A stretch of 64,000 nt of DNA from contig NZ_CP009323.1 in NCBI RefSeq assembly GCF_000959725.1, forward strand, positions 1,488,001 to 1,552,000. The letters run 5' to 3'. Below the pieces are notes generated by a model that made no database searches, was not told the DNA's origin, and saw nothing but the letters and a program-made list of their open reading frames with translations. Positions 39,501 through 48,200 of this stretch are shown here, one piece after another. The position numbers were made by a program, and so were the translations under genes. How positions within the stretch are numbered: position 1 is the first letter of the stretch; each line of letters starts with the position of its first letter. This DNA comes from Burkholderia gladioli. GTDB taxonomy: Bacteria; Pseudomonadota; Gammaproteobacteria; Burkholderiales; Burkholderiaceae.

Positions 39501-39946
39501 ACGCGACGCTCGACGAGCGCCGCCGCTGCGCCGCGCTGGGTATTCGCGAGGTGGCCATCAAGCCGCTGTCGCTGAGCGGGCTGGCGCGCGTCCTGGGCGA
39601 AATCAGCGGGCAGGGCGCGTCGAGTCCGAAGGATGGCCCGCACGACGATGCGCCGCTCGGCGCGCAGCCGATGTCGCCCGAGCTCGTCGAGGCGTTCGGC
39701 CATGCCTGCGCGAGGTCGATCGAGGTGCTGCGCGATGCCGCCTCGCGCAACGACGCGCCGGCGCTGCTCGCCGAGCTGCATTCGCTCAAGGGCGCGCTGG
39801 GCGTGTTCCGCCGGCGCGAACTGGCCAGGCAATGCACCGACCTCGAACATCGGATCCAGGACGAAGGTGTGAAAGGCGCGCATCAGGCGCTCACCGAGTT
39901 GCTTGACGCCTTGCTCGCATTGCCAAATACCGGCAAGCAATCGTGA
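36551..39946 (+). CDS. Hybrid sensor kinase with receiver and Hpt domains
   Basis: 1131 residues. One transmembrane helix near 20-40, a periplasmic sensor to about 345, a second helix (TATAIALAGFAFVWLLLSQL), a PAS-like linker, and a HisKA box MSHEIRTPLNAILGNLELL with His near 526. The HATPase domain has NNLLSNAIKFT and GGTGLGLALC. A degenerate receiver-like segment covers about 770-870, the true receiver has VLVAEDNEVNQKLF and VTDLNMPRMDGY (Asp near 955), and the C-terminal Hpt is LLAELHSLKGALGVFRR (His near 1076). This BvgS/RcsC-like layout implies a four-step phosphorelay to the divergent NarL-type regulators. Confidence 0.9.
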   Translation: MPILRKTLDDLRRYHRLLVVGGRCAAAVVMVFALVSELVYLVDAHLADQRQAFTGAYRLVLGRFGAVEQAFLGGLARAEMAANDAGEVPPEQVARFRANGNLLRWRPFPSEPTEMLIAGAPQATLSDATLQRAFSFSTQIGRASAATARVLARPPTQIIFNVSRTVVAIVPATSVEHPEQLATDAGRATFVRELTEGAGSLAFDAPSHLLALAPKAWWVPRLYPLPNGRKVLQLASPVLLHGQVKAVLVNEVDPADLLWPIADGAHDGSFAIVGSDGRIVALSAGKHAEPQTADAISRWSRIRHTSGERLAEYRGDGRFVLGTPLGDTGFSLVYTYSWRDVVRAIASKALTATAIALAGFAFVWLLLSQLNRRVFQPMYARSEQVFDSERLSRTMIETVPVGIGLVSTGSGELLYGGSSLVALAELVEGGMPRLIDELKRLHARFASARHDSHDEVFQEDVLLRTRDGKDLALQARFALGRYLGKDVLVTAFVDMTASQALQHQLRHAKLAADQANAAKSAFLAAMSHEIRTPLNAILGNLELLGHSALNPLQRDRLDTIRASSNGLLAIIQDVLDFSKIEAGEMRLEHMHFRLVDTITRSLAMFAPAAHLKRIALVGQFRAAVDQPMRGDPGRLAQVVNNLLSNAIKFTGQGKVTLSLDVERLPCARGGMLVIEVADTGIGIEAAHLSTLFNAFMQADSSISRRFGGTGLGLALCQRLVTQMGGTIDVQSEPGQGSRFTVRVPLDREDPAGVPLVEDAATLEGAPVILLAAEDDRHEGTASLIASWGATLQTARHPDRIDDASGRVLVICGERDNWSAASENRLVEDCEAVINCSADGPLQPMRIGRVLTVSCHSPLGLRAALEHVVKGTPLITPDLMPATGTAPAPAAAAAAASTPARQLGLQVLVAEDNEVNQKLFAEQLALLGCQARLVADGIEALAALSDTRFDAIVTDLNMPRMDGYVLASIVRERWPGTPIVAVTADATLDERRRCAALGIREVAIKPLSLSGLARVLGEISGQGASSPKDGPHDDAPLGAQPMSPELVEAFGHACARSIEVLRDAASRNDAPALLAELHSLKGALGVFRRRELARQCTDLEHRIQDEGVKGAHQALTELLDALLALPNTGKQS

Positions 39947-40096
39947 ATGAATCGCGTGGTTTTTTCTCTCCAGGAATCAACCACGCATCCACGAACCAAT
40001 CCGGCACAAATCGAGCCGATTCGAACGGAACGCGGCGCGGAACCTCTCTGTCAGACCGACTAGCCATTCCGCCCATGTCCAATCGCAGGCTCGCCC

Positions 40097-40372
40097 ATGA
40101 AGCGCTTGCTGACCTCTCTCGCGCAGGTTCTCGCGACGCTCGCGCTGTCGCTCGCGGCCAGCCGCTGGCTCTACAACTCGCCGCGGCTCGCGCCCGTGTA
40201 CGACGACGCCTCGGTGCGCCGCTTCTTCGACTGGCTGTTTCGCCTGACCGGCGCCACCAATTGCGAATCGCAGGACAACGTATTGATCCTGTTCCTGCTC
40301 ACGATTTCATTGATCGTTTCAGCGATGATCGTCATCGTGATTTCGCGGCTGGTCGCGACGCCGACCAAATAA
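40097..40372 (+). CDS. Small two-helix membrane protein, unknown function
   Basis: 91 residues with an N-terminal hydrophobic helix (LTSLAQVLATLALSLAASRW), a short polar segment with FDWLFRLTGATNCES, and a C-terminal helix VLILFLLTISLIVSAMIVIV. No family recognised. AGG precedes the ATG with suitable spacing. It is 150 bp after the hybrid kinase and convergent with the cytochrome b561 gene. Confidence 0.6.
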   Translation: MKRLLTSLAQVLATLALSLAASRWLYNSPRLAPVYDDASVRRFFDWLFRLTGATNCESQDNVLILFLLTISLIVSAMIVIVISRLVATPTK

Positions 40373-40424
40373 CTACGCCCGCAAAAGCGGGCGTAATTTC
40401 ACTTGCACCATCGAGCGGTTGAAC

Positions 40425-40955
40425 TCAACGCCCGCGCGCCATGCTCCCGAACACGCCGTCGCGGCGAATCAAGCCATGGAACAGTGCAGCCGCCAGGTGC
40501 AGCACCACCGTCGCGAACAGCACGAAGGCCAGCAGCTCATGCGCGTTTCGCAGCCAGGCGAAGGCGATCGGATCGGCGCCCATCAGCGCCGGCAATTGCA
40601 CGCCGCCGCCGAGCATCACGGGATAACCGCCCGCCGACAGCATCGCCCAGCCGATCAGCGGCATCGCGATCATCAGCGCATACAGCACCCAATGCGACAG
40701 ATGCGCGGCCGCGCGCTGCCAACCCGGCAGGTCCTCCGGCAACGCCGGCGGACGCTTGCTGAAGCGCACCACCAGCCGCACGATCACCAGCACCAGGATG
40801 GCGATGCCGAGCGGCTTGTGGATCGCGATCAGCACCGCGTGACGCGCCGAAACCGAGCTGACCATTCCCACCCCGATGAACAGCATGGCGAGGATCATCG
40901 CGGCCATCAGCCAATGCAGCAGCCTCGCAAGCGGATTGAATCCGGTCTTCATCAT
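40425..40955 (-). CDS. Cytochrome b561
   Basis: 176 residues with four transmembrane helices and conserved histidines in ARLLHWLMAAMI, IHKPLGIAIL, HLSHWVLYALMIAMP and AHELLAFVLFATVVLHL, as in di-heme b561 proteins that pass electrons across the inner membrane. Its start overlaps the stop of the catalase-like gene (ATGA), so it probably supplies electrons to that peroxidase. Confidence 0.9.
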   Translation of the reverse strand: MMKTGFNPLARLLHWLMAAMILAMLFIGVGMVSSVSARHAVLIAIHKPLGIAILVLVIVRLVVRFSKRPPALPEDLPGWQRAAAHLSHWVLYALMIAMPLIGWAMLSAGGYPVMLGGGVQLPALMGADPIAFAWLRNAHELLAFVLFATVVLHLAAALFHGLIRRDGVFGSMARGR

Positions 40956-42040
40956 TGGGCCTCCGGGGCAGGTTGATTGGGCGCGCCGCCCCGGGCATAA
41001 CCGGGCACCTCGGCTTCCTCGCTGGTGCGCCGGCGATAGGAATCGGCATAGGCGGCCGAGCGCGCCGCCAGCAGCGGATCGGCGGAGGCCTCGATGCCGG
41101 TCGGCAGCACCGTCGGATCATAGTTGATGTCGCGGCACGGGCCGCTGTCCTGCTGCTCGGCGCGGTCCAGCACCAGGGTGCCGATGTCGATCGTCTTGCG
41201 ATCGGCCGGCCATTGCCGGGTGGCGTCGTCGACGGGATCGTCGGGGTTGGCGAAGGTCACCAGCCAGTGCCAGCGCTGCGGGCCCTTGCCGAGCCGTTCC
41301 TCGAGGTCCGGGTCCAGCACGTTCGGGCCGCTCGCCACGCCGCCGTCGGTCTGCTCGGGCACCACGCGCCAGCGCACCGCGTGCTTCATGCCCTGCGGAT
41401 CGACGAAGTAGAAGGCGTTGATGCTGTAGTAGCTCTCGGTGGCGAAGCTGGCGCTCGGCTTGGCCGTCTTCACCCAGGCACGGAACGCGGCCGTCTCCGG
41501 ATGCGTCGCGAAGAAGGCCGCGACCTTCTTCGGATCGGGCTTGCCGGTGGCGGGATCGGGGCGGGTGGCCACGGTCTGCGCGTAGAAGGCGGCGGGCGTG
41601 GCCACCGGGAACACCGGCATCGCGTTCATGCCGGTGCGCCATTGCGCGCCGTCGGGCGCGGTCAGGCGCAGCGCGAGGCTGCGGATCGGCACGCTGGTAT
41701 CGGGCGCGTAGGGGTTGCCGCCCGGCACCGCGAAGCGGCCCACCACCGGCGTGCGCGTCGCGGCGCCGAAGAAGGGCGCGCTGGACCAGGCCGCGCCGTC
41801 GCCGTTGCTCTCGAAGTAGCCGGTCACGCAGATGCCCTTCGCGTGATTGCGGCGGAAGCCCGCGTGCAGGCCGCCGTTGGCCTGCAGGGCGTCGACGATG
41901 CGCGCCGACGTGAGCCGGTGCGGCGCGAGCCAGCCGCCGGTGTAGCCGAACGCGGCGACGGCCACCACCACGGTGCCGCCGATCAGCGCCCAGCGCCAGG
42001 CGCCGCCGCCGCGCGGGGAATTGGGGGGAGGATGCGTCAT
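40952..42040 (-). CDS. Catalase-family peroxidase (SrpA-like), membrane-anchored
   Basis: 362 residues. An N-terminal helix (WRWALIGGTVVVAVAAFGYT) anchors a periplasmic catalase-core domain with HAKGICVTGYFESNGDGAAW, PVVGRFAVPGGNPYAPD and a C-terminal GIEASADPLLAARSAAYADS motif typical of the SrpA subgroup. It lacks the NADPH-binding part of full catalases. AGGAG lies before the ATG. The promoter is the GGAATAA-N14-CGTCTC box, also present in front of the divergent sigma gene. Confidence 0.88.
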   Translation of the reverse strand: MTHPPPNSPRGGGAWRWALIGGTVVVAVAAFGYTGGWLAPHRLTSARIVDALQANGGLHAGFRRNHAKGICVTGYFESNGDGAAWSSAPFFGAATRTPVVGRFAVPGGNPYAPDTSVPIRSLALRLTAPDGAQWRTGMNAMPVFPVATPAAFYAQTVATRPDPATGKPDPKKVAAFFATHPETAAFRAWVKTAKPSASFATESYYSINAFYFVDPQGMKHAVRWRVVPEQTDGGVASGPNVLDPDLEERLGKGPQRWHWLVTFANPDDPVDDATRQWPADRKTIDIGTLVLDRAEQQDSGPCRDINYDPTVLPTGIEASADPLLAARSAAYADSYRRRTSEEAEVPGYARGGAPNQPAPEAQ

Positions 42041-42079
42041 GGACTGCTCCTGACCTTGAAATCGTTTGGGGACGGGTAT

Positions 42080-42106
42080 GAGACGAACGGCGCCCGATTT
42101 TATTCC
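42080..42106 (-). promoter_or_regulatory. Predicted ECF promoter of catalase-like/cytochrome b561 operon
   Basis: Minus-strand GGAATAA, 14 bp, CGTCTC. The same hexamers and spacing occur on the other strand at 42170-42196. The transcription start would be about 30 bp before the catalase-like ATG. Confidence 0.75.
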
Positions 42107-42169
42107 ATCGCCCTCGCGGATTTCCTCCTGCCGGATCCCGCTGACGCCAGCCACCTTCGACTTGGAAAT

Positions 42170-42196
42170 GGAATAAAGTCGAGCGGCCGGCGTCTC
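42170..42196 (+). promoter_or_regulatory. Predicted ECF promoter of the sigma/anti-sigma operon
   Basis: GGAATAA, 14 bp, CGTCTC, identical to the divergent box at 42080-42106. A transcription start near 42203 leaves about 30 nt before the ATG at 42233, which supports that start over 42209. Confidence 0.75.
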
Positions 42197-42232
42197 ACGT
42201 CGGTATCCATGCTCGCCACCCGGCGGCCCACC

Positions 42233-42748
42233 ATGCCATCTGCCGATCTCGACGACTCCTTGCGCGAACTGCTGCCGCGATTGCGGCGCTTCGCGCTATG
42301 GCTGACCCGCGACGTCCACGCGGCGGACGACCTGGTGCAGACCACGCTGGAGCGTGCGCTGATCCACTGGGCGGACCGCCGCGACGAACACGCGCTGCGC
42401 AGCTGGCTGTTCACGATCCTGTACCGCCAGTTCCTCGACTCGCGCCGCAGCGCGAAGCGCTATGCCTGGCTGCTGGGGCGCCTGGGCGAGGACGACGAGC
42501 CGCAATGGCCCTCGGCCGAGGACCAGGTGGAGGCGCGCTCGATGCTCGACGCCTTCGCCAAGCTGACGGCCGAGCAGCGCAGCCTGCTGCTGCTGGTCGC
42601 GGTGGAGGGCTTCAGCTACCGCGAGGTGGCCGAGCTGCTCGACGTGCCGATCGGCACCGTGATGTCGCGCCTGTCGCGCGCCCGCGCCGCCCTGCGCGCG
42701 CTCGGCGACGGCGAAACCTCCGCCCCCAAGCTGCGATTGATGAAATGA
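42233..42748 (+). CDS. ECF RNA polymerase sigma factor
   Basis: 171 residues with region 2 (RDVHAADDLVQTTLERALIH, ALRSWLFTILYRQFLDSRR) and region 4 (LLLLVAVEGFSYREVAELLD, VPIGTVMSRLSRARAALRAL). It should direct transcription from the GGAATAA-N14-CGTCTC promoters before itself and before the catalase-like operon. The stop overlaps the anti-sigma start. Confidence 0.92.
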   Translation: MPSADLDDSLRELLPRLRRFALWLTRDVHAADDLVQTTLERALIHWADRRDEHALRSWLFTILYRQFLDSRRSAKRYAWLLGRLGEDDEPQWPSAEDQVEARSMLDAFAKLTAEQRSLLLLVAVEGFSYREVAELLDVPIGTVMSRLSRARAALRALGDGETSAPKLRLMK

Positions 42749-43536
42749 ACATTCCGCCCGACGACCACGATCTCCACGCCTATGTCGACGGCCGGCTCGA
42801 CGCGAACGAGCGCGCGGCGGTCGAACGCTGGCTGGCGAGCCACCCCGAGCGCGCCGAGCAGGTGCGCCAGTGGCGCCGCGACGCGCAGGCGCTGCGCGCC
42901 GCCATCGACGGCCTGGCGCTGCCGCCGGCCAGCCGCGAGCTCGATCCCGCGCTGCTGCGCGATCGCCGCCAGGCGCGGCTGCGTGGACGCCTGGCGGTCG
43001 CGGCCGCGCTGGTGCTGAGCGTGGCGATCGGCGGCGGCGGCGGCTGGATGGCGCGTGGCTGGCAGCTCGAGGGCGGCCCGGACGCGACGCTGGCCGCGGT
43101 CGCCACGCCGATCCGGCCGATGGGCGACGCGCTGGCCGCCTACCGGATGGTGGTGGTGAACCGCAGCGCCCGCTTCGATCTGGCCACGCACCGGCCGGAG
43201 GAGCTGCAGGCCTGGCTGGAGCGCTCGGTCGGCTCGACGATCCGGCTGCCCGACCTGGCCCGGGCCGGCTTCACGCCGGTGGGCGGGCGCCTGTTCGCGA
43301 CCGAGGACGGGCCTTCGGCGATGGTGCTCTACCAGGACGACCAGGGTCACGCGGTCAGCTTCTACGTGCGCCCGCCCGGCGGCCAGCGCCAGTTGCTGAA
43401 GAACGGCACGCGCCGCGACGGCGCGCTGCTCGCGCAATACGGCTCGCAGCAGGGCTACAACTACGCGCTGGTGGCGCCCACCGACGGCGTGAATGGCGCG
43501 GCGCTCACCACGGCGCTCGAAACGGTGCGCGGCTGA
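42745..43536 (+). CDS. Anti-sigma factor (zinc-finger-less, membrane-anchored)
   Basis: 263 residues. The N-terminal part (DDHDLHAYVDGRLDANERAA) is the anti-sigma fold without a CxxC motif. A transmembrane helix is at about 80-100 (LAVAAALVLSVAIGGG), followed by a periplasmic domain containing LPDLARAGFTPVGGRLFATE and GYNYALVAP. It overlaps the sigma stop (ATGA). Such proteins sense periplasmic oxidative stress in related systems. Confidence 0.85.
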   Translation: MNIPPDDHDLHAYVDGRLDANERAAVERWLASHPERAEQVRQWRRDAQALRAAIDGLALPPASRELDPALLRDRRQARLRGRLAVAAALVLSVAIGGGGGWMARGWQLEGGPDATLAAVATPIRPMGDALAAYRMVVVNRSARFDLATHRPEELQAWLERSVGSTIRLPDLARAGFTPVGGRLFATEDGPSAMVLYQDDQGHAVSFYVRPPGGQRQLLKNGTRRDGALLAQYGSQQGYNYALVAPTDGVNGAALTTALETVRG

Positions 43537-43782
43537 TTCTTCCCAGCCTCACCTCAAACCGACTTTCCTCACCTTTGAAACCGGCCGTCAGCCTTGGCTG
43601 ACGCGGTTTCGCTCGTCTTCGCGGCACAGCGAACCACAGCGGATAGTCTGTGGACAGATTGGGCAAAACACAGATACGCACAGGCTGTGCGGCAAGTTGT
43701 TCTGTGTTGCCGGGAGCTGTGCACATCGCACCGGCACGGTTATGCGGACGGCACAGCGCTGATCGAAAAGGCGTAAACGCGG

Positions 43783-43791
43783 TTATCCACA
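43783..43791 (+). promoter_or_regulatory. DnaA box (perfect consensus) in candidate oriC
   Basis: TTATCCACA, 20 bp before the ACTACTACTATT tract on the same strand. Confidence 0.7.
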
Positions 43792-43811
43792 GCAATGGAC
43801 GCCTTTTGTTA

Positions 43812-43823
43812 ACTACTACTATT
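43812..43823 (+). promoter_or_regulatory. DnaA-trio-like unwinding tract
   Basis: ACTACTACTATT, read as 3'-TGA repeats on the opposite strand, in the orientation described for the Bacillus subtilis basal unwinding system. The flanks are the richest in A and T of the region. Confidence 0.5.
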
Positions 43824-43865
43824 TGTGTATACGACCCCGACAAAAGCTGTGGGGATACGCAGGGG

Positions 43866-43874
43866 CGTGGATAA
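43866..43874 (-). promoter_or_regulatory. DnaA box (one mismatch) in candidate oriC
   Basis: CGTGGATAA, one change from TGTGGATAA, followed 3 bp later by CGTGGACAA. Confidence 0.5.
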
Positions 43875-43934
43875 CTGCGTGGACAACGGGTCCGGAATAC
43901 TGTGCAAGCCCGCAAAGCCCGGATCAGCCCCGGC

Positions 43935-45038
43935 TCACAGCTCGTCATGCTTCACCGAAGCCTTGCCAGCCGCCAGCCTCGAAAAATCGATCTCCCCATG
44001 CGCGTCCTTGAGCCCCGGCGCGGCCTGCCTGGCCTCATCCAGCGATAGGCTACCGGCCTGATGCAAGGCGATGGTCTGTGCCACGTCATACGCGTCATGC
44101 GCGGACGCCTCGCTCCACATCGCCTTGTAGTCGCCAGCGGCCCCCCCTTCCAGCGCCGCTTTCGGCGGAATCACGTAACGGTTCATGGTGCCGTCCTTCG
44201 GCGGGAAGCTCCACACGGTCCCATCGCCGTTGTGCTTGTGCGCCAATTCGCCAATCCTGTCCTCGAAGCTCTCGTCCACGGCCAGCATCATCCAGCCCTT
44301 TTTCGAGGTCACACGTGACATCTCGTTGACGTGATAGCCGAATACGGGCGCGCCCTCGGTCATCGTCATGCTGGAGAAACCATCCGCGAAGGGCAACAAG
44401 CCTTCGGCCTTCTCGCCGGGCCCGGGCCAGGATTTCGCCGGCCGCACCAGGTTCGGAATCTCGAAATGACTGGTCTTTTGCGGCTGTCCGCCCGGCTCGG
44501 CCTGCAGGTGGAACTCGCCGGGCGAACCTACCGTCTGCGCGTTGACGTTGATCGCATGCGCATTGCCGCTGCGCATCAGTTCCTCGCCATCCTCGGTCTT
44601 CTGGCCCTCGCCACCGATATCGATCATCGTCAGCCGGTGCTCGGACAGCCCCAGGTCGTGACGGCTGGCGCGCACGCTGCCCGGCGCATCGAGTGCCGCC
44701 TGCTGGAATTTCTGCTGAAACTGCCTGGCGGCGGTGCGCGAGGGCGGCTCGGCCACGGGCGCGGCGAAGTTCAGCATCACGTGCGAATCGCTGGGATGCG
44801 CAGCGTAAGGGTTCACCGAAGGATCGAGGACGTGCTGGAGGATGGGCGAGAGCTTGGCCTCGTCGGCTTGCGCCCGTGCATGCCGGCGTGATTGCAGGCC
44901 CGAGAGCGCGGCGTTGCCGCCCTGGCTGCTGGCCTGCCCGGGATGCGGCGCCGGCGGCGTATGGGCCGTGTGCGTAGCCGGCGTGGTCGGGGCCGACCAG
45001 GGGGAGACGGAGGTGGTGGGCAGGTCGAATCGGCTCAT
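43935..45038 (-). CDS. Probable secreted (type III?) effector, family not recognised
   Basis: 367 residues, no transmembrane helix or Sec signal. The first 50 residues are rich in Ser, Thr, Pro, His and Ala (MSRFDLPTTSVSPWSAPTTP), typical of type III secretion signals. The body contains HRLTMIDIGGEGQKTEDGEE, VFGYHVNEMSRVTSKKGWMM and NRYVIPPKAALEGGAAGDYK, which I cannot place. Two hrpII-box-like pairs (TTCG-N16-TTCC at 45120-45143 and TTCG-N16-ATCG at 45070-45093) lie upstream, each one base off TTCG-N16-TTCG. It is a lone gene beside the candidate origin. Confidence 0.5.
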   Translation of the reverse strand: MSRFDLPTTSVSPWSAPTTPATHTAHTPPAPHPGQASSQGGNAALSGLQSRRHARAQADEAKLSPILQHVLDPSVNPYAAHPSDSHVMLNFAAPVAEPPSRTAARQFQQKFQQAALDAPGSVRASRHDLGLSEHRLTMIDIGGEGQKTEDGEELMRSGNAHAINVNAQTVGSPGEFHLQAEPGGQPQKTSHFEIPNLVRPAKSWPGPGEKAEGLLPFADGFSSMTMTEGAPVFGYHVNEMSRVTSKKGWMMLAVDESFEDRIGELAHKHNGDGTVWSFPPKDGTMNRYVIPPKAALEGGAAGDYKAMWSEASAHDAYDVAQTIALHQAGSLSLDEARQAAPGLKDAHGEIDFSRLAAGKASVKHDEL

Positions 45039-45240
45039 GGCGGTGCGGCTCGCATCGAAAACAAAATGACGATGTTTTCGAGTGTGAACCGAATGGTGAA
45101 CGCCTGAGCCCGATGAATCGGAAGCGGAAAACGGGCATGCGAATCTGCCCGAATCCTTGAATATAGGGGCTGTATCCCTGAGATGACGGACGATAGAGGG
45201 AAGGCGCGGCGCCGGCCATCCCGCCAGCCGCCGCGCCCCC

Positions 45241-48200
45241 CTAAAACGCGAACGACCGCTGCCCCGTCACACCCAGCAGATCATCCACCGTGCGCGCCCG
45301 CACGAAGTGCACCGGCCCCTCGGCCCCCGCGATCGCCTTGAAATGCGCATCCCCGCAGCGGACCTTGCGCCGTTCGCGGCCGCGCGGCTCGGTGTCGTCG
45401 GCCTGGCTGTCCATCTCCACCACATAACACTGGTCCGGCGCCCCAGCCCGCTCCACCAGCACCAGCCAATCGGGCCGGTAGTCGCCCAGCGGCGTGGGAA
45501 TCCGGAACCAGGCCGGCAGCTTCGCGTACAAGGTCACCGCCGGGCTGGCCTCCAGCGCATCCACGAAGGCACGCTCGGCCGCCGACTCGACCACGATCGC
45601 GGTGGTAATCGACTTGCCCGCGTCCTCGCGCAGATCCTTGCGATACCCCGTCACCGGCTCGTCGACGAAGCGCGCCAGCGGCCACACCACGCCGTCGCCG
45701 ATCCGCTTGTAGGCGATGCCGTCCACCAGCGCCTCGCGCTTGCAGCGGTTCACCGCATCGGCCACCAGCGCGATGAAGGCTTGCGGGTTGATGCGGAATT
45801 CGTCGAGCCGCCCGCTGCCGGTCAGTACCGCGGCCAGCGTGCGCCGCGTCAGCTGGGTGCGGTCCTGCAGCTCGGTGAGCAGGTCGGGCAGGGCGATCTC
45901 ACCCTCGTCGAGCACCACCGTGCCGGCCGAGGCCGTCTCGGTAGCTTCCACGCCGGCCTTGCCGATCGAGATGTCGGCCTTGCGCCATTGCAGGCGCGCG
46001 CGCGGCACCTCGGGCGCGGCCCGCAGCGCGGCCACGCAGGCCTCCACCAGCGCGGCGTCGTCGAAGCTGACGCGATAGGTGGTGCGCGCCTGCACGCGGG
46101 CCCAGAGCGCGCGGAACGCCTCGCCGAACACGACGGGCTGGCCCTTCGCGTCCAGGCGCGGCACCAGCAGCCGGCGGTCGTCGGCATTGCGCACGTCCAG
46201 GCGCCCGGACAGCTTGCGCAGCAACTCGACGATCCGGTGCCGCAGCGGCTCGAAGGCTTCGGGCAAGGGCAGCACGCCGCCCTTGAGCACGATCTTCAGC
46301 GCATCGAGCACCTTGCCCTGCGCGTCGATGAAGCCGCCCTCGTGCAGATGCGTCCACAAGGCCGCCGAACGCTCGACGCCCAGCGGCGCGCTCGCGCCTT
46401 GCGCGTCGATCACCGGCAGCACCGCGAACTGGTGCGTGTCGACAATACCGAAGCGGATCCCCGTATCGGCCTCGATCTCCTTCTGCAGGTTCGAGGCGAA
46501 CTGCTCGTAGCTCTCGGTGGCCACCACGGTCAGCGTGTTGACGTCGAAGCCGCGCACGCGCTCGCCGCGCTGGTCGACCGCCAGGCGCAGCCCGCGCCCG
46601 ATGGTCTGGCGCCGCTCGCGCTCGCTGCGGATATCGCGCAGCGTGCAGATCTGGAACACGTTCGGGTTGTCCCAGCCTTCCTTGAGTGCCGAGTGCGAGA
46701 AGATGAAGCGCAGCGGCGTGGCGAAGGACAGCAGCCGCTCCTTCTCGCGCATGATCAGGCTGTAGGCGCGCTCGGCGTTCTCGCGGCCGCTGGCATTGCT
46801 GTCGCTGGTCTCGGTCCAGCCGCCCTTGCGGTCGATCGAGAAGTAGCCGTCGTGCGCGGCGGCCACGTCGAGCTCGGGATCGAAGCCGGCGAACAGCGAG
46901 CGGTAGATCGGCAGCTTCGCGGCGCGCCGGTACTCGTCCTCGAAGATCTCCGCGTAGGGGCCCTTCAGCGCCACGCCACCGGGCTCGTAGCGGCGATAGC
47001 GATCGACGCTGTCGACGAAGAACAGCGACAGCACCTTCACGCCGAGCGGCTTGAGGCGCAGCTCCTTGTCCAGGTGCTCGCGGATCGTGCGGCGGATCAT
47101 CTCGCGCTGGATCGCCAGCGGATCGACGTCGCCATGCGCGTCGCCGAGCGCGAGGAAGGCCTCGCCGCCGGGATAGCGCAGCTCGACGAACTCGCTGCCG
47201 CGCGTGGTGTCGATCTCGCCGATCCGGTAGTCGGCATACACGCCGCGGCGCGTCACGCGCTCGAGCAGGTCGCCGTCGCCGACCGTCACGGTCTGGCGCT
47301 CGACGCCGGCGGGCGTGGCCACGTCGAGCTCGACGCGCGCGGCGATGGTGCCGCGCCGGTTGCTCACCGAGACCAGCCGCACATAGGGCTTGTTGTGCGC
47401 GTCCTCGACGGTGGCCGAGGCCACCTCGATCTGCTTGACCAGGCGCCGCTCGTAGGCGTCCACCGCATCGAGCCGGTACACCATCTGGTACAGGTCCGCG
47501 TGGGTCGCCGAATAGCGCAGCGTGCAGAGCGGCGCCATCGCGTCGAGCGCCTCCTTGCCGCGGCCTTCCAGCCCGCCGTCCACGCTCTGCGGCTCGTCGA
47601 CGATCAGGATCGGCCGGGTGGCGCGGATCAGGTCGATCGGCTTCTCGCCGCCGGTCTTCTCGCTGGGCTTGTAGAGGTTGTTGACGTCCTTGCGGTTGAT
47701 CGCGGCCACCGTCGCGACCATGATCTGCACCGTCGCGCTGGAGGCGAAGCGGCGCACCTGGCCGAGCTTGGCGGAGTCGTACAGGAAGTAGTCGAACGGC
47801 ACGCCGTCGTAGAGCCGGCGGAAATGCGAGCGCGTGATGTCGAGCGTCTTGTGCACGCCCTCCTTGATCGCCACCGAGGGCACCACGATCACGAACTTGG
47901 TGAAGCCGTAACGCCGGTGCAGCTCGAAGATGGTGCGCAGGTAGACATAGGTCTTGCCGGTGCCGGTCTCCATCTCGACGGTGAAGTCGGTCGAGACCAG
48001 CGGCCCCGAGGGCGCCAGGCCGCCGCGCACCTGCACCTCGGCGAGGTTGCGCGCCAGCGCCGCGGTATCGAGCGCGAGCCGGTTGCCGACCGCCAGCGCG
48101 CTCTCGGCCACGCCAATCGGCATCTGCCGCGCGATGCTGGTGTCGCCGTCGCCGGTCTGTCCAGCGGCGTCGGCCGCCTCGACGCTGAACGCCGCGCGAT

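Larger units (their letters stand above)
43537..43934. other. Candidate chromosome origin (oriC): DnaA-box cluster and unwinding tract
   Basis: 398 bp without a convincing gene. DnaA-box-like sites: TGTGGACAG (43649-43657), perfect TTATCCACA (43783-43791), TGTGTATAC (43824-43832), CGTGGATAA (43866-43874) and CGTGGACAA (43878-43886). Between the perfect box and the next one is the AT-rich stretch TTTTGTTAACTACTACTATT (43804-43823), the ACT-repeat pattern of a DnaA-trio element. Strand composition also changes sign around here (see findings). Confidence 0.6.

Noticed and set aside
36338..39940. A 1200-residue minus-strand frame opposite the hybrid kinase
   Set aside because: The plus strand carries all kinase, receiver and Hpt motifs.
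43594..43874. Small plus-strand frames of 60-89 codons in the candidate origin
   Set aside because: Rich in Cys, His and Arg, no ribosome sites, and they cover the DnaA-box cluster.
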